Shown in pieces: positions 1 through 9,002 of a stretch of DNA of 64,000 nucleotides. Source of the DNA: Falsiroseomonas stagni DSM 19981 (GTDB taxonomy: Bacteria > Pseudomonadota > Alphaproteobacteria > Acetobacterales > Acetobacteraceae); contig NZ_FOSQ01000017.1 in NCBI RefSeq assembly GCF_900114315.1, forward strand, positions 19,906-83,905, read 5' to 3'. The notes beneath the pieces were generated by a model that saw nothing but the letters and a program-made list of their open reading frames with translations, ran no database searches and was not told the origin of the DNA. Both the position numbers and the translations under genes were made by a program. Position 1 is the stretch's first letter. The number at the start of each line of letters is the position of its first letter.

Positions 1-68
1 TCCGCCAGCGGCACGACCAGCGCGCCGGACTTGGGAAGGGCGGCTTTGACGAAGGCGATGTCGGGCAT
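1..68 (-). CDS. pepA: Leucyl aminopeptidase, N-terminal fragment (partial)
   Basis: Only the first 22 codons lie in the window; the rest runs off the left edge. The reverse strand from position 68 reads MPDIAFVKAALPKSGALVV, which resembles the N-terminus of alphaproteobacterial PepA-type leucyl aminopeptidases (cytosolic M17 metallopeptidases). The catalytic domain is not visible, so the call rests on this short N-terminal similarity. The gene is divergent from the phosphatase gene at 221, with about 150 bases between them that must hold both promoters. Confidence 0.5.
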   Translation of the reverse strand, partial: MPDIAFVKAALPKSGALVVPLA

Positions 69-220
69 GGGGTGCGGCGTCCGTCTGGTTTGCGCAGAGA
101 CTAACATCGCCGGCAGGCGCGGTCACAACGGGGCATGTCGCCGCCCGGCCGCACCGTCCAGAAACGCGCGAAACACGCCGCTTCTTCCCCGGCCGCCCCG
201 CCGGCGCTACACGTCGCGCG

Positions 221-985
221 ATGCGGAACGAGGATCTTCTCGCTTTGGCCGTGCGTCTGACCGTGGCCGCTTCCGCCGCGATCAACGCCATCCGCGCCGC
301 CGGCTTCGCCGTGGAACACAAGCGCGACCATTCCCCCGTCACCGTCGCCGACCGCATCGCGGAGGCCCTGATCGTGGAGGGGCTGCGCGACGCCACCCCC
401 GGCATCCCCGTGGTGGCGGAGGAAGCGGTCGCCGCCGGCGACGCCGACGCGCCATCCCGCCGCTTCTGGCTGGTCGATCCCCTCGACGGCACGGCCGAAT
501 TCGCGGAGGGCCATGACAGCTTCGCCGTGAATATCGGCCTGGTGGAGGATGGCCGCCCCCTCCTCGGCGCCGTCGCCCTGCCCGCGAGCGGGGAGGTCTT
601 CGCCGGCATCGTGGGTGTCGGCGCCTGGAAGCGGGACGCATCCGGCGAACGGCCCATCGCCGCCCGCCGCATCCCCGCCAGCGGCGCCACCGCCATGGTC
701 AGCCGGCGGCACGACCATGATCCGCGCATCCTGGCCTTCCTGGCGGAACGCCGTGTCGTCGCCGTCACCAGCATCGGATCGGCCGAGAAATTCTGCCGCC
801 TGGCGGAAGGCGCGGCGGACTACTACCCCCGCCGCGGCCCGACCAGCGAATGGGACACGGCGGCGCCGGAAGCCGTGCTGATCGCCGCCGGCGGCCGCAT
901 GGCGGACTGGTCCGGCGCGGCGCTGCGCTACGGCAAGCCCGGCTGGCGCAACCCGCCCTTCATCGCCGAGGGCCTCGGGGCGTGA
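221..985 (+). CDS. cysQ: CysQ-like 3'(2'),5'-bisphosphate nucleotidase / inositol monophosphatase family
   Basis: A 254-residue protein of the Mg-dependent inositol monophosphatase superfamily. The metal-binding signature DPLDGTAEF lies near residues 86-94, an EE pair (VVAEEA) lies about 20 residues before it, and the second signature SEWDTAAPEAVLIAAGG is near the C-terminus. The combination DPLDGT-EF plus EWDTAAPEA is typical of CysQ, which removes the 3'-phosphate from PAP/PAPS in sulfate assimilation; a general inositol-1-phosphatase role is less likely. It ends 13 bases before the threonylcarbamoyl-AMP synthase gene, so the two are probably co-transcribed. Confidence 0.8.
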   Translation: MRNEDLLALAVRLTVAASAAINAIRAAGFAVEHKRDHSPVTVADRIAEALIVEGLRDATPGIPVVAEEAVAAGDADAPSRRFWLVDPLDGTAEFAEGHDSFAVNIGLVEDGRPLLGAVALPASGEVFAGIVGVGAWKRDASGERPIAARRIPASGATAMVSRRHDHDPRILAFLAERRVVAVTSIGSAEKFCRLAEGAADYYPRRGPTSEWDTAAPEAVLIAAGGRMADWSGAALRYGKPGWRNPPFIAEGLGA

Positions 986-998
986 TAGATCGCGGCGC

Positions 999-1973
999 AT
1001 GACGCGCCTGATCACCGATGTCGCCGAAGCCGCCGGCCTGCTGCGGGACGGTGCGCTGGTCGCCTTCGCGACCGAGACCGTCTACGGCCTGGGCGCCGAT
1101 GCCCGGAACGCCCGCGCCGTGGCCGCGATCTTCGAGGCCAAGGGCCGCCCCCACTTCAACCCGCTGATCTCCCATTTCGACAGCGCCGAGGCCGCCTTCG
1201 CGGAGGTTGTCGCGGACCCCCGCGCGGCACTGCTGGCCCGCCATTTCTGGCCCGGGCCGCTGACCCTGGTGCTGCCCCGCCGCCCGGAATCGCGGATCGA
1301 CCTGCTGGCCGGCGCGGGGCTCGACACCCTGGCCATCCGCGTGCCCTCCCACCCCCAGGCGCGCGACCTGCTGCGCCGGGCCGGCATCCCCATCGCCGCC
1401 CCCTCCGCCAACCGGTCCGGGGAGGTCAGCCCGACCACCGCCGCCCATGTGCTGGCCGGCCTGTCCGGCCGCATCGCCGCGGTGCTGGAAGGCGGCGCCT
1501 GCGATGTCGGCGTGGAGAGCACGGTGCTCGACCTTTCCTCCCCCACCGGCGCCGTGCTGCTGCGCCCCGGCGGCGTCACGGCGGCAGCGATCGAGACGCT
1601 GATCGGCCCCATCGGCCGCCCCATCCCCGCCTCGGCCGCCGCCGCCACCCGGACGCTGCGCAGCCCCGGCCTGATGCTGTCCCACTACGCGCCGCGCCTT
1701 CCCGTGCGGCTCGATGCCACGACGGTCGGCGGGGAGGAGGCGCTGCTCGCCTTCGGCCCCGCGCCCCTGCCCGGCGCGGGCGCGGTGTGGAACCTCTCCC
1801 CCTCCGGGGACATGGCGGAGGCCGCCGCGCGGCTTTTCGCCGGGCTGCGCTGGCTGGATGCGGAAGGGGCGCGCCTCGGCCTCACCGCCATCGCCGCCAT
1901 GCCCATCCCCGCCACGGGGCTGGGCGAGGCGATCGGCGACCGCCTGGCCCGCGCCGCCGCGCCGCGGGAGTAG
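999..1973 (+). CDS. tsaC: L-threonylcarbamoyladenylate synthase (Sua5/YrdC/YciO family)
   Basis: A 324-residue protein that makes threonylcarbamoyl-AMP from threonine, bicarbonate and ATP for the t6A modification of ANN-decoding tRNAs. The YrdC domain is clear: FATETVYGLGADA near residues 24-36, KGRPHFNPLI for nucleotide binding, and SANRSGEVSPTTA. After about residue 210 there is a C-terminal Sua5 domain introduced by SPGLMLSHYAP, so this is the long Sua5-type form rather than the short TsaC type. It follows cysQ closely on the same strand. Confidence 0.88.
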   Translation: MTRLITDVAEAAGLLRDGALVAFATETVYGLGADARNARAVAAIFEAKGRPHFNPLISHFDSAEAAFAEVVADPRAALLARHFWPGPLTLVLPRRPESRIDLLAGAGLDTLAIRVPSHPQARDLLRRAGIPIAAPSANRSGEVSPTTAAHVLAGLSGRIAAVLEGGACDVGVESTVLDLSSPTGAVLLRPGGVTAAAIETLIGPIGRPIPASAAAATRTLRSPGLMLSHYAPRLPVRLDATTVGGEEALLAFGPAPLPGAGAVWNLSPSGDMAEAAARLFAGLRWLDAEGARLGLTAIAAMPIPATGLGEAIGDRLARAAAPRE

Positions 1974-2122
1974 CCCGGACCACCGCGCCCATTTTGCGCG
2001 CAGCACGCTTGCCATTCGGGCATCGCCCCGGCGCCACCTGACGATTCGCCTGCGAATCGGGCTGGCCTCCGTTTTGCTTGAAGTCCCTCGGCGCCGCTTC
2101 CCGGCGCCGAGAGGGACACGCC

Positions 2123-2824
2123 ATGACCCCCGTCATCCCGGCAGAACCCAGCCCCTTCGCCTTCGCCCCCGCGCGCAGCGCGCTGGTCGTCATCGACATG
2201 CAGCGCGATTTCCTCGAAGCTGGTGGCTTCGGCGAAAGCCTCGGCAACGACGTCTCCCTCCTCGCCTCCGCCATCGCCCCCTGCCAGGCCGTGCTCGCCG
2301 CCGCCCGCGCCGCTGACATGCTGGTGATCCACACGCGGGAAGGCCACCGCGCCGACCTGTCGGACGCCCCGCCCGCCAAGGTGCAGCGCGGCCCGCCCGG
2401 CCAGCGGATCGGCGATCCCGGCCCGATGGGCCGCATCCTCATCCGGGGCGAACCCGGCCACGGCATCATCGATGCCCTCGCCCCCATCGCCGGCGAACCC
2501 GTCATCGACAAGCCCGGCAAGGGCGCCTTCTACGCGACAGACCTCGAACCCATGCTCCGCAACGCGGGGATCGAGGCGCTGTTCGTCGCCGGCGTCACCA
2601 CGGAAGTCTGCGTCCACACCACGGTGCGGGAGGCGAATGACCGGGGCTTCCGCTGCCTCGTCATCGCCGATGCCTGCGCCTCCTATTTTCCGGAATTCCA
2701 CGCCACGGCGCTGCGCATGATCAGCGCGCAAGGGGGCCCAGGGGGAGGAATTTTCGGCTGGGTCGCCGACAGCACGCGCGTCGCCGCCGCGCTCCACCCG
2801 CATCGCGAAGGAAAAGCCGCATGA
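2123..2824 (+). CDS. Isochorismatase-family cysteine hydrolase, biuret amidohydrolase-like
   Basis: A 233-residue isochorismatase-like hydrolase. The catalytic Asp is in VVIDMQRDF and the catalytic Cys in [17 protein letters not shown]. The stretches [32 protein letters not shown] and [15 protein letters not shown] match what I recall of rhizobial biuret hydrolase (BiuH), which cleaves biuret to allophanate. The substrate is inferred from these motifs only. I chose the ATG at 2123 because a GAGAGGGA ribosome site precedes it and the upstream extension to 2078 is not family-like. The stop overlaps the permease start by 4 bases, so translation is coupled. Confidence 0.7.
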   Translation: MTPVIPAEPSPFAFAPARSALVVIDMQRDFLEAGGFGESLGNDVSLLASAIAPCQAVLAAARAADMLVIHTREGHRADLSDAPPAKVQRGPPGQRIGDPGPMGRILIRGEPGHGIIDALAPIAGEPVIDKPGKGAFYATDLEPMLRNAGIEALFVAGVTTEVCVHTTVREANDRGFRCLVIADACASYFPEFHATALRMISAQGGPGGGIFGWVADSTRVAAALHPHREGKAA

Positions 2825-4401
2825 GCACGACTACGGCAAGGCCGCTGCTCTGGTCGCCCGGCGACTGGAACGCGCTGTTCGGCTTCGGCACCAACATCCT
2901 GGTGAACCTGCTGGTGCTGACGGGGCTGCTGCGCTTCGTGCTGCAGATGCCCGACGACATCGTCTTCGGCCGCATCCTGCCGGCGGCGGGGCTGATGATG
3001 GCGATGTCCACCATCTACTATGCCTGGCTCGCCTATCGCCTGGCGTTGCAGACCGGGCGGTCCGATGTCTGCGCGCTGCCCTCGGGCATCTCCGTCCCCC
3101 ACATGTTCGTCGTTGTCTTCGTCATCATGCTGCCGATCTCGGCGCGCACGAACGACCCGATCAAGGGCTGGGAAGCGGGCCTCACCTGGGTCTTCGTGCA
3201 AAGCTTCATCCTGATGGCCGGCGCCTTCCTCGCGCCCTGGGTCAGGAAGGTCACGCCGCGGGCCGCGCTGCTCGGCACGCTGGCCGGCGTCTCCATCACC
3301 TTCATCTCCATGCGCCCGGCGCTGGAGATGTTCATGACGCCGGTGATCGGCATCGTCTGCTTCGCCATCGTCCTCGCCGCCTGGTTCGGCGCGCTGCGCT
3401 ATCCCCGCGGCATCCCGGCGGGGCTCGTCGCCATCGCCTTCGGCATGCTCATCGCCTGGGGCGCGGCGGCCCTCGGCCTCGGCTTCGGCGGACGCAGCCT
3501 CGACAAGCTGCTGGGCGGGCTCACCAATATCGGCTTCTCCGTGCCGATCCCCGCCATCGACCACGTCTTCGGCGGGTTCGAGTTCATCGGCATCATCCTC
3601 GTCACCGCCATTCCCTTCGGGATCTATGACCTGGTGGAGGCGATGGACAATGTCGAAAGCGCGGAGGCGGCGGGCGACCATTTCCCGACCACGCGCGTGC
3701 TGACCGCCGATGGCGTGGTCTCCCTCGTCGGCTCGCTGATGGGCAACCCCTTCGTCAACGCCGTCTATATCGGCCACCCCGGCTGGAAATCGATGGGCGG
3801 GCGCATCGGCTATTCCGCCGCCACGGGTGTCGCGGTGCTGGCGGTGACGTGGCTCGGCATCATCTCCCTGCTGCTGGACCTCATCCCCGTCGTCGCGATC
3901 GCGCCCATCCTGCTCTACATCGGCATGCTGATCGGCGCGCAGGCCTTCCAGGAAACGCCGAAATCCCACGCCCCCGCCGTGGTGCTCGGCCTGGTGCCGC
4001 ACCTCGCCGCCTGGGCGAAGACGCTGATCGATGGCGCGCTCGGCGCGGCGGGCACCAATGCGGCGACCGTCGGCATGGACAAGCTCGGCCAGGTCGGCGT
4101 GCTCTATCCCGGCCTGGAAGTGCTGGGCGAGGGTTCGATCCTGTCGGGCCTCATCCTCGCCGCCATCGCCGCCTTCATCATCGACAAGGAATGGCTGAAG
4201 GCGAGCTACTTCGCCGGCGCCGGCGCGGTGCTGACCTTCTTCGGCTTCATGCACGGCCCGGCCGTCGGCATCGCCGTCACGCCCGGCGTTGCGGTCGCCT
4301 ATGCGCTGGTCGCCGGCTTCCTCTACGCCGTCAGTCGCCAGGCGGAGATCGAGGCCCTGCTGCGCGCGAAGCTCGACCGCAAGCCGGCGCCGGCGGAGTA
4401 G
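2821..4401 (+). CDS. NCS2-type nucleobase/xanthine-uracil permease family protein
   Basis: A 526-residue inner-membrane transporter with about 12 hydrophobic segments. The central sequence [21 protein letters not shown] with a following substrate-site region ([16 protein letters not shown]) is typical of the AzgA/NCS2 nucleobase permease superfamily. It starts inside the stop codon of the biuret-hydrolase-like gene (ATGA overlap). This suggests it imports that enzyme's substrate, a urea- or pyrimidine-derived amide. The exact substrate cannot be read from the sequence. It ends 7 bases before the convergent histidine kinase gene. Confidence 0.72.
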   Translation: MSTTTARPLLWSPGDWNALFGFGTNILVNLLVLTGLLRFVLQMPDDIVFGRILPAAGLMMAMSTIYYAWLAYRLALQTGRSDVCALPSGISVPHMFVVVFVIMLPISARTNDPIKGWEAGLTWVFVQSFILMAGAFLAPWVRKVTPRAALLGTLAGVSITFISMRPALEMFMTPVIGIVCFAIVLAAWFGALRYPRGIPAGLVAIAFGMLIAWGAAALGLGFGGRSLDKLLGGLTNIGFSVPIPAIDHVFGGFEFIGIILVTAIPFGIYDLVEAMDNVESAEAAGDHFPTTRVLTADGVVSLVGSLMGNPFVNAVYIGHPGWKSMGGRIGYSAATGVAVLAVTWLGIISLLLDLIPVVAIAPILLYIGMLIGAQAFQETPKSHAPAVVLGLVPHLAAWAKTLIDGALGAAGTNAATVGMDKLGQVGVLYPGLEVLGEGSILSGLILAAIAAFIIDKEWLKASYFAGAGAVLTFFGFMHGPAVGIAVTPGVAVAYALVAGFLYAVSRQAEIEALLRAKLDRKPAPAE

Positions 4402-4408
4402 CCGCGCC

Positions 4409-5656
4409 CTACGGCGCCACCGCGGGCGTCGGCTCCCGCGGTGGCGCATGCAGCGGAAAGCTGAGGGACCAGGAAGTGCCAGGCCCCTCGCCCCGCGTCA
4501 CCTCGCCCATCACCTGCTGCACCAGGCGCCGGACCAGCCCCACGCCATGGCGCTTGCTGCCGGTCTTCTCCACGAAGCCCACGCCGTCATCCGCCACCGT
4601 CAGCACGCCGTCCCGCCCATCCGCCGATCGCACCAGCACGACGGAGACGGTGCCGATGCCGTCGGGGAAGGCATGCTCGAAGCTGTTGGAGACGATCTCC
4701 GCCACCGCCATGCCCAACGCCGTCACCGTGTCCAGATCCACCAGCAGCGGCTCCGCCCGGCAGGCCAGCGCGATGCCGCCCCCGCCATTGCCCTGCAACC
4801 CCGGCAGCCGGCCGCAGAGGGAGCGCATGTATTCGCCGAGGTCGATGGTGCGATCCAGCCCGGTGCCCAGCAACTGCTCATAGACTTCCGACAGCGTCAT
4901 CACGCGCCGGCTGATGGCGCGCACCGAGGCCTGCTCCTGCTCCCCGCCCCCGATCTTCATGTGGGTGAACAGCATGGCCTGGATGAGCTGGAGGTTGTTG
5001 CGCACGCGGTGCTTCAGCTCCTCCGCCATCATCGCCCGTTCGGCGAGGAGCTTGTCCTTCTCCTCCACCAGCGCCTCCATCAGGCGCACGGTGCGGCGCA
5101 GCATGTCGTTGCGATTGGCCGTCGCCACCGCCTCCGCCAGCACATTGGCGAAGCCGGTCAGGAAATCGATGTCGTGGCGATCGTAGGTGTGCTGCACGGG
5201 GCTGTCGATCTCCAGCACCCCATAGGCATCACCCTCCTTGCTCTTGATGATGACATCGATGGTGGAGATGATGCCGTGCTGCCCATAGAAGGCCGGCAGC
5301 ACCACGTCATTCGCCTCCCGCAGATTGCCGAGGATGACGGGCTGGCCCGTGACATAGGCGCGCCCCTGGGGCGATGTCTCATTGGCGGCGGAGACGACGC
5401 GCCCCACCACCCCCTCATGCCACCCCCACCCCGCCTCGATCAGCAGGTCGTCCTCCGCCGCGCGATAGCGGCAGATCTTGCAGAAGGGCACGCCGAGGCC
5501 CTCGGCGCAGACCCGCGCCGCCTCGGTCAGGATCCTGCTGAGCTGCGGTTCGCTGAAGGCATAGCTGCCGAACTGCGCCAGCGACGCCTGCTGTCGCAGC
5601 AGCCGGTCGACATGCCGCTGCGTTACAGGCGCTGTCATGGCAATGGTTTCCATCAT
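4409..5656 (-). CDS. GAF-domain sensor histidine kinase, HisKA_2 type
   Basis: A soluble kinase of about 415 residues with no membrane segment. A GAF-like sensor domain spans roughly residues 30-175. A helix follows (LVEEKDKLLAERAMMAEEL), then the phospho-acceptor box ELKHRVRNNLQLIQAML with His near residue 216. This box places it in the HisKA_2 family common in Alphaproteobacteria. The ATP-binding domain has the N-box EIVSNSFEHAFPDG and G-box DDGVGF and GVGLVRRLVQQ. Starts at 5656, 5653 or 5638 are all possible and no strong ribosome site decides. It is divergent from a receiver-only response regulator, its likely partner. The ligand is unknown. Confidence 0.8.
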   Translation of the reverse strand: MMETIAMTAPVTQRHVDRLLRQQASLAQFGSYAFSEPQLSRILTEAARVCAEGLGVPFCKICRYRAAEDDLLIEAGWGWHEGVVGRVVSAANETSPQGRAYVTGQPVILGNLREANDVVLPAFYGQHGIISTIDVIIKSKEGDAYGVLEIDSPVQHTYDRHDIDFLTGFANVLAEAVATANRNDMLRRTVRLMEALVEEKDKLLAERAMMAEELKHRVRNNLQLIQAMLFTHMKIGGGEQEQASVRAISRRVMTLSEVYEQLLGTGLDRTIDLGEYMRSLCGRLPGLQGNGGGGIALACRAEPLLVDLDTVTALGMAVAEIVSNSFEHAFPDGIGTVSVVLVRSADGRDGVLTVADDGVGFVEKTGSKRHGVGLVRRLVQQVMGEVTRGEGPGTSWSLSFPLHAPPREPTPAVAP

Positions 5657-5667
5657 GCAATTCGCGG

Positions 5668-5696
5668 TTGAATCAATTCCGGCGGAGAAGTATACA
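5668..5696 (+). promoter_or_regulatory. Predicted sigma70-type promoter of the response regulator gene
   Basis: TTGAAT at 5668-5673 and TATACA at 5691-5696 are separated by exactly 17 bases. Each box matches the sigma70 consensus at four of six positions, and the AT-richness stands out from the local GC content. Transcription would begin near 5703, supporting an ATG at 5782 rather than the upstream in-frame start at 5668. Confidence 0.45.
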
Positions 5697-5781
5697 CTCG
5701 CCCTCAAGCCGCGGCCGTACCAGTCGTTCGCCCAGTACCGATCAGTTGATGATCTTGTCTCGCCAGAAGGATTCCCGGGCG

Positions 5782-6189
5782 ATGCTGAAGATCATGATAG
5801 TCGAAAATGACGCGATGATCGCCGATTATTTGGAAGATGTGCTCAACGACGCGGGATACGAGGTCTGCGGGATCGCGCCGGATGTGGAATCGGCCATCGC
5901 CCTGGGGCGCGCCTGCCAGCCCGACCTCGGCATCATCGATTTGCGCCTGTCGGATGGGCGATTCGGGACGGAGGTGGCGGCCGCGCTGTGCCCGGGCAAC
6001 GCGTTCGGCGCGCTCTATTCCACCGGCAATCCTGACCATCCCGTGCTGCAGGGCGCCATGGGCGTCGCCTGCCTGTCCAAGCCCTATACGCCGGATGCGC
6101 TGGTCGCGGCCCTCACCCTGGTCCGGGCGCGGATGATGGGGGAGGCGACGCCGGCCTCCCTGCCCAACGGCTTCCGCCTGCTCCACTGA
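5782..6189 (+). CDS. Single-domain response regulator (receiver only)
   Basis: A 135-residue protein made of one CheY-like receiver domain with no output domain. The acidic pair is in MIVENDAMIAD (E8, D10), the predicted phospho-acceptor is D53 in LGIIDLRLSDG, and the conserved lysine is in CLSKPYTPDAL. The start at 5782 has a GAAGGA ribosome site about 10 bases upstream and gives a compact domain. The longer reading from 5668 adds a non-family N-terminus containing the predicted promoter. It is divergent from the HisKA_2 kinase at 4409-5656. As a receiver-only protein it probably relays or sequesters phosphate rather than binding DNA. Confidence 0.8.
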   Translation: MLKIMIVENDAMIADYLEDVLNDAGYEVCGIAPDVESAIALGRACQPDLGIIDLRLSDGRFGTEVAAALCPGNAFGALYSTGNPDHPVLQGAMGVACLSKPYTPDALVAALTLVRARMMGEATPASLPNGFRLLH

Positions 6190-6192
6190 ACC

Positions 6193-6225
6193 GTCGGCGC
6201 GGCACCCAAGGGGCGCCGCGCCGAC
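6193..6225. terminator. Hairpin between convergent genes
   Basis: A perfect 11-bp inverted repeat (GTCGGCGCGGC at 6193-6203 and its complement at 6215-6225) with an 11-base loop lies in the 43-base gap between two converging genes. It has no T-run on either strand, so it would act as a GC-rich stem terminator or mRNA end-protector rather than a classical rho-independent terminator. Confidence 0.55.
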
Positions 6226-6232
6226 GCCACGC

Positions 6233-7267
6233 CTACTGGTACAGGCCCTTCGACGCCAGCCAGTCCTGGATCACGCCCGCGGCCTGGTCGCCGTTGCGGT
6301 CCATCATCACCATGTGGCTGTTGCCGCGGATGCCACGCTCCGGCAGGTCCACCACATCCACGCTGCCGCCCGCGGCGCGCACCGCCTCCGCGAAGCGGAT
6401 GCCGTTGGCGCGGATCGCGGGCCAGCGGCTGTCCTGCGCGATGTAGTCGCCGAACACCATCAGCACGGGGATGTCGCGCAGCGCCGCCACCTTGGCGGGG
6501 TCGCCCACCGTCGCGGGTTCCACCAGCACCAGCGCGCGGACCTTGTCCGGCCTTTCCTGCGCCGCGCGCCAGCCGAACAGCCCGGCCTGGCTATGCGCCA
6601 CCACCACGGAAGGCCCGACGCGGTCCAGCAGCGCCAGGTAGGCTTCCAGCGACAATTCATCCGTCGTGGTGAAGCGCGGCACGATCTGCCGCATGAAGTT
6701 CATGTAGCTCTCGCGGTCGGCCGGGAACTGGTTGCCCGGCAGCACCTCGCCCCGCGCGAAGCTGCCGGGGCCGTTGCCGATGCGGAAACGCTCGAAGGGA
6801 TTGTCCACCGTCAGCAGCAGGTGGGACCCGCCAGTCTGCTCCGGGATCATCGTCCAGCCGGACCGCCCGCGCTCCACCGCATCGCTGACATAGACGGGCC
6901 AGCCGCGGCGCAGGAAGAAGTGCTGCCAGCCCTCCCGCCCGTCCGGCGTCGTCTCATAGGTCACGCCGGTCAGCCCGCCGCCATGCCACATCAGGATCGG
7001 CGCCCGGCCGCGCGGGTTCGCGGGGATCATGTACTGCGCATACATCGACCCCATCAGGTAGGTGCCGTTGGGATCGACGCGCGCGGGCACGCCGCCCGGG
7101 CTGAACAGCACCTCCCGCACCGGCTGGCCGGAGATCACGACCTCCCGCCCGCCGACATGGAAGCTGCCCCAGCTCTGCAACGACACGGGCGGCTGCTGCG
7201 TCCCCTGGGCCGCCGCGGCCCCCGCCATCCCGACGGCCATCGCCGCCGCCATCACGATCTTCTTCAT
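6233..7267 (-). CDS. Secreted alpha/beta-hydrolase (esterase)
   Basis: A 344-residue protein with a signal peptide (MKKIVMAAAMAVGMAGAAAA, cleavage before QGTQQ), so it is periplasmic or exported. The fold shows an oxyanion-type MWHGGGLTG, the nucleophile elbow VVAHSQAGLFGW (Ser), an acid in VLMVFGDYIAQD, and a C-terminal His in RGNSHMVMMD. I chose the ATG at 7267 because an AGGGGGAA ribosome site precedes it; a start at 7285 would overlap the upstream stop. It lies 14 bases after the tannase-family gene and looks like the last member of that unit, probably hydrolysing a related ester. The substrate is unknown. Confidence 0.78.
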   Translation of the reverse strand: MKKIVMAAAMAVGMAGAAAAQGTQQPPVSLQSWGSFHVGGREVVISGQPVREVLFSPGGVPARVDPNGTYLMGSMYAQYMIPANPRGRAPILMWHGGGLTGVTYETTPDGREGWQHFFLRRGWPVYVSDAVERGRSGWTMIPEQTGGSHLLLTVDNPFERFRIGNGPGSFARGEVLPGNQFPADRESYMNFMRQIVPRFTTTDELSLEAYLALLDRVGPSVVVAHSQAGLFGWRAAQERPDKVRALVLVEPATVGDPAKVAALRDIPVLMVFGDYIAQDSRWPAIRANGIRFAEAVRAAGGSVDVVDLPERGIRGNSHMVMMDRNGDQAAGVIQDWLASKGLYQ

Positions 7268-7281
7268 GAAACGCTTCCCCC

Positions 7282-8907
7282 TCACTCGGCCGCGCAGACG
7301 AAGCTGGCGGCCCGGTTCACATCACCCTCCCCGCGATAGCGCGGGAAGGTCGGCGCGGCGCAGAGCGGCAGGCTCCGCCCCCGTGTCGGCGTCGCGGTGC
7401 CATCCACCACCACCTGTCCCTGCGGCGGCACGCCGTTCTCCACCCAATTGTCCAGCGCGGCCAGGCTGCCCCATTGCGGCGCGAAGCGCCCGCCGCCATG
7501 GGCAAGCCCCGGCAGCAGGAAGAAGCGGGCGAAGGCATCGGCGCGCTCCGCGCCCATTGCCTCCGTAATCCGCCGGTGGAAGCGCGCATTCTCCCAGGGG
7601 CTGACGGAGGGATCGTCATTCCCCTGCAGCAGGATCAGCTTGCCGCCACGTTGCGCGAAGGCGGAGAGATCGGCTTTCGACGCATCGAACAGCGCCGAGA
7701 TCTCGAGGATCCGGTCGCGCTGCGGCCCGGGCGCCGTCACGTCGAGCGTCCGCATGTCGAGGTCCCGTCCGCCATTCACGAAGTAGCGGAAGAACTGGTA
7801 GGCGCGGTCCACGTGATGCGCGTTGGGCCCCGATCGCGGCGGCGATGTCAGCGCGGCCTGGCTGCCGAGCTGCATCGCGATCCCCTCCAGGCTGTTGTAG
7901 CCGAGGTAGTCGTTCAACCCGTTCACGAAGGCATAGGGCAGCGTGTAGCCCTGGTGGTAGACGCGCATGGTGCGGTCGATCTGCGGCCCTGTCAGGCAAT
8001 GCGCGGGATGCCCCGCCTCGCCCCCCTTGCAGCGCAGCGCCTCCAGCGCCGCGGCGGAACCGGCGCGGCAGGCGGCGGGATTGCTGACCAGCCCATCCGC
8101 CACGCCATCCAGCCCGTCGCAGCGCGAAAGCGATTCCTGCGCGATCCGCGTCACCATCGCCGGCGGAATCCACCCCGCAGCGTCGTCGTCATAGACCGCG
8201 CGCGCCAGCATCGCGCCCCAGAGCCGCAGCCCCATATAGCTGCTGACGGGGTACCAGGAGATGATGCCGTCATAGGCTTCCGGCCAGCGCATCGCCGCCG
8301 TCAGCCCTTCCCGCCCGCCGGTCGATCCCCCGTTGAAATAGACCCGCGCCGGCGCCTGCCCGTATCGGGCGCTGGCCACTTCCCGCACCGCATCCAGCGT
8401 CTTGCGGATATGGGCGTAGCCGAAATTGTGCAGCGCCTCCGCATTCAGCGCGAAGGAGGCATCGTCCGCGCTTTCCGCCTGGTGGCCGCTATCGCCCGCG
8501 AAGGTCAGGAACCCCCGCGCCAGCGGCGTCGCCGCGCTGTCCAGCCCATGCACTTCCGGCCCCGTGGTGACGGGGATGCGGCCATTGTAGCCGCCGCCGC
8601 CGAATTGCAGCGCCTTGCGGTTCCAATGCGTCGGCAGGTTGGCCTGGAAGCGGATCTCTGGCGCCTGGGGGTCGACCGGCGCGATGGCGCCCATCACGCG
8701 GCAGTATTCGCCGTTCTGGTTGCCGGCCTCCCCCGCCGCCACCAGCCGCGCGGCGGTGACGCTGGCGCCGGAGGTCGGGAGCGTGATGGCGGAGGCCGCG
8801 ATGCGCAGCCCCGTCAGCGCCGCGCAGGCCTCCGCCGGCGGGCGCGGCTGCGCCATGGCGGGCAGTGCGGTGGCGACAAGCGCCGCCACCACGAGGGCGT
8901 TCTTCAT
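7282..8907 (-). CDS. Tannase/feruloyl esterase family alpha/beta-hydrolase
   Basis: A 541-residue exported enzyme with a signal peptide (MKNALVVAALVATALPAMA). It belongs to the tannase/feruloyl esterase family: nucleophile Ser in VYFNGGSTGGREG, acid in LQGNDDPSVSPWEN, and His in FLLPGLAHGGGRF. The family normally has a Cys before the catalytic Ser and one after the catalytic His, forming a disulfide. Both positions are Gly here. It would release phenolic acids such as gallate or ferulate from esters outside the cytoplasm. The start at 8907 is set by the signal peptide. It lies between a TTT receptor and a second esterase, all on the same strand. Confidence 0.82.
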   Translation of the reverse strand: MKNALVVAALVATALPAMAQPRPPAEACAALTGLRIAASAITLPTSGASVTAARLVAAGEAGNQNGEYCRVMGAIAPVDPQAPEIRFQANLPTHWNRKALQFGGGGYNGRIPVTTGPEVHGLDSAATPLARGFLTFAGDSGHQAESADDASFALNAEALHNFGYAHIRKTLDAVREVASARYGQAPARVYFNGGSTGGREGLTAAMRWPEAYDGIISWYPVSSYMGLRLWGAMLARAVYDDDAAGWIPPAMVTRIAQESLSRCDGLDGVADGLVSNPAACRAGSAAALEALRCKGGEAGHPAHCLTGPQIDRTMRVYHQGYTLPYAFVNGLNDYLGYNSLEGIAMQLGSQAALTSPPRSGPNAHHVDRAYQFFRYFVNGGRDLDMRTLDVTAPGPQRDRILEISALFDASKADLSAFAQRGGKLILLQGNDDPSVSPWENARFHRRITEAMGAERADAFARFFLLPGLAHGGGRFAPQWGSLAALDNWVENGVPPQGQVVVDGTATPTRGRSLPLCAAPTFPRYRGEGDVNRAASFVCAAE

Positions 8908-8954
8908 CGGCGTTCCTTCCCCTGCGCCCCGCCGTGCGTCGGGGTCGCACCGCG

Positions 8955-9000
8955 CCCGGCCTTGATGGCCGGGTCGCGACAATCACACCCCGGCGGGGTG
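8955..9000 (-). terminator. Two hairpins between the TTT receptor and the tannase-family gene
   Basis: Two inverted repeats fill the 95-base gap: CACCCC/GGGGTG at 8986-9000 with a 3-base loop just after the receptor stop, and CCCGGCC/GGCCGGG at 8955-8973 with a 5-base loop. Neither has a T-run. They may cause partial termination or stabilise the receptor mRNA within a shared transcript. Confidence 0.4.
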
Positions 9001-9002
9001 CC

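Noticed and set aside
5668..5781. Longer N-terminus for the response regulator
   Set aside because: The extension contains the predicted promoter and does not resemble the receiver fold.
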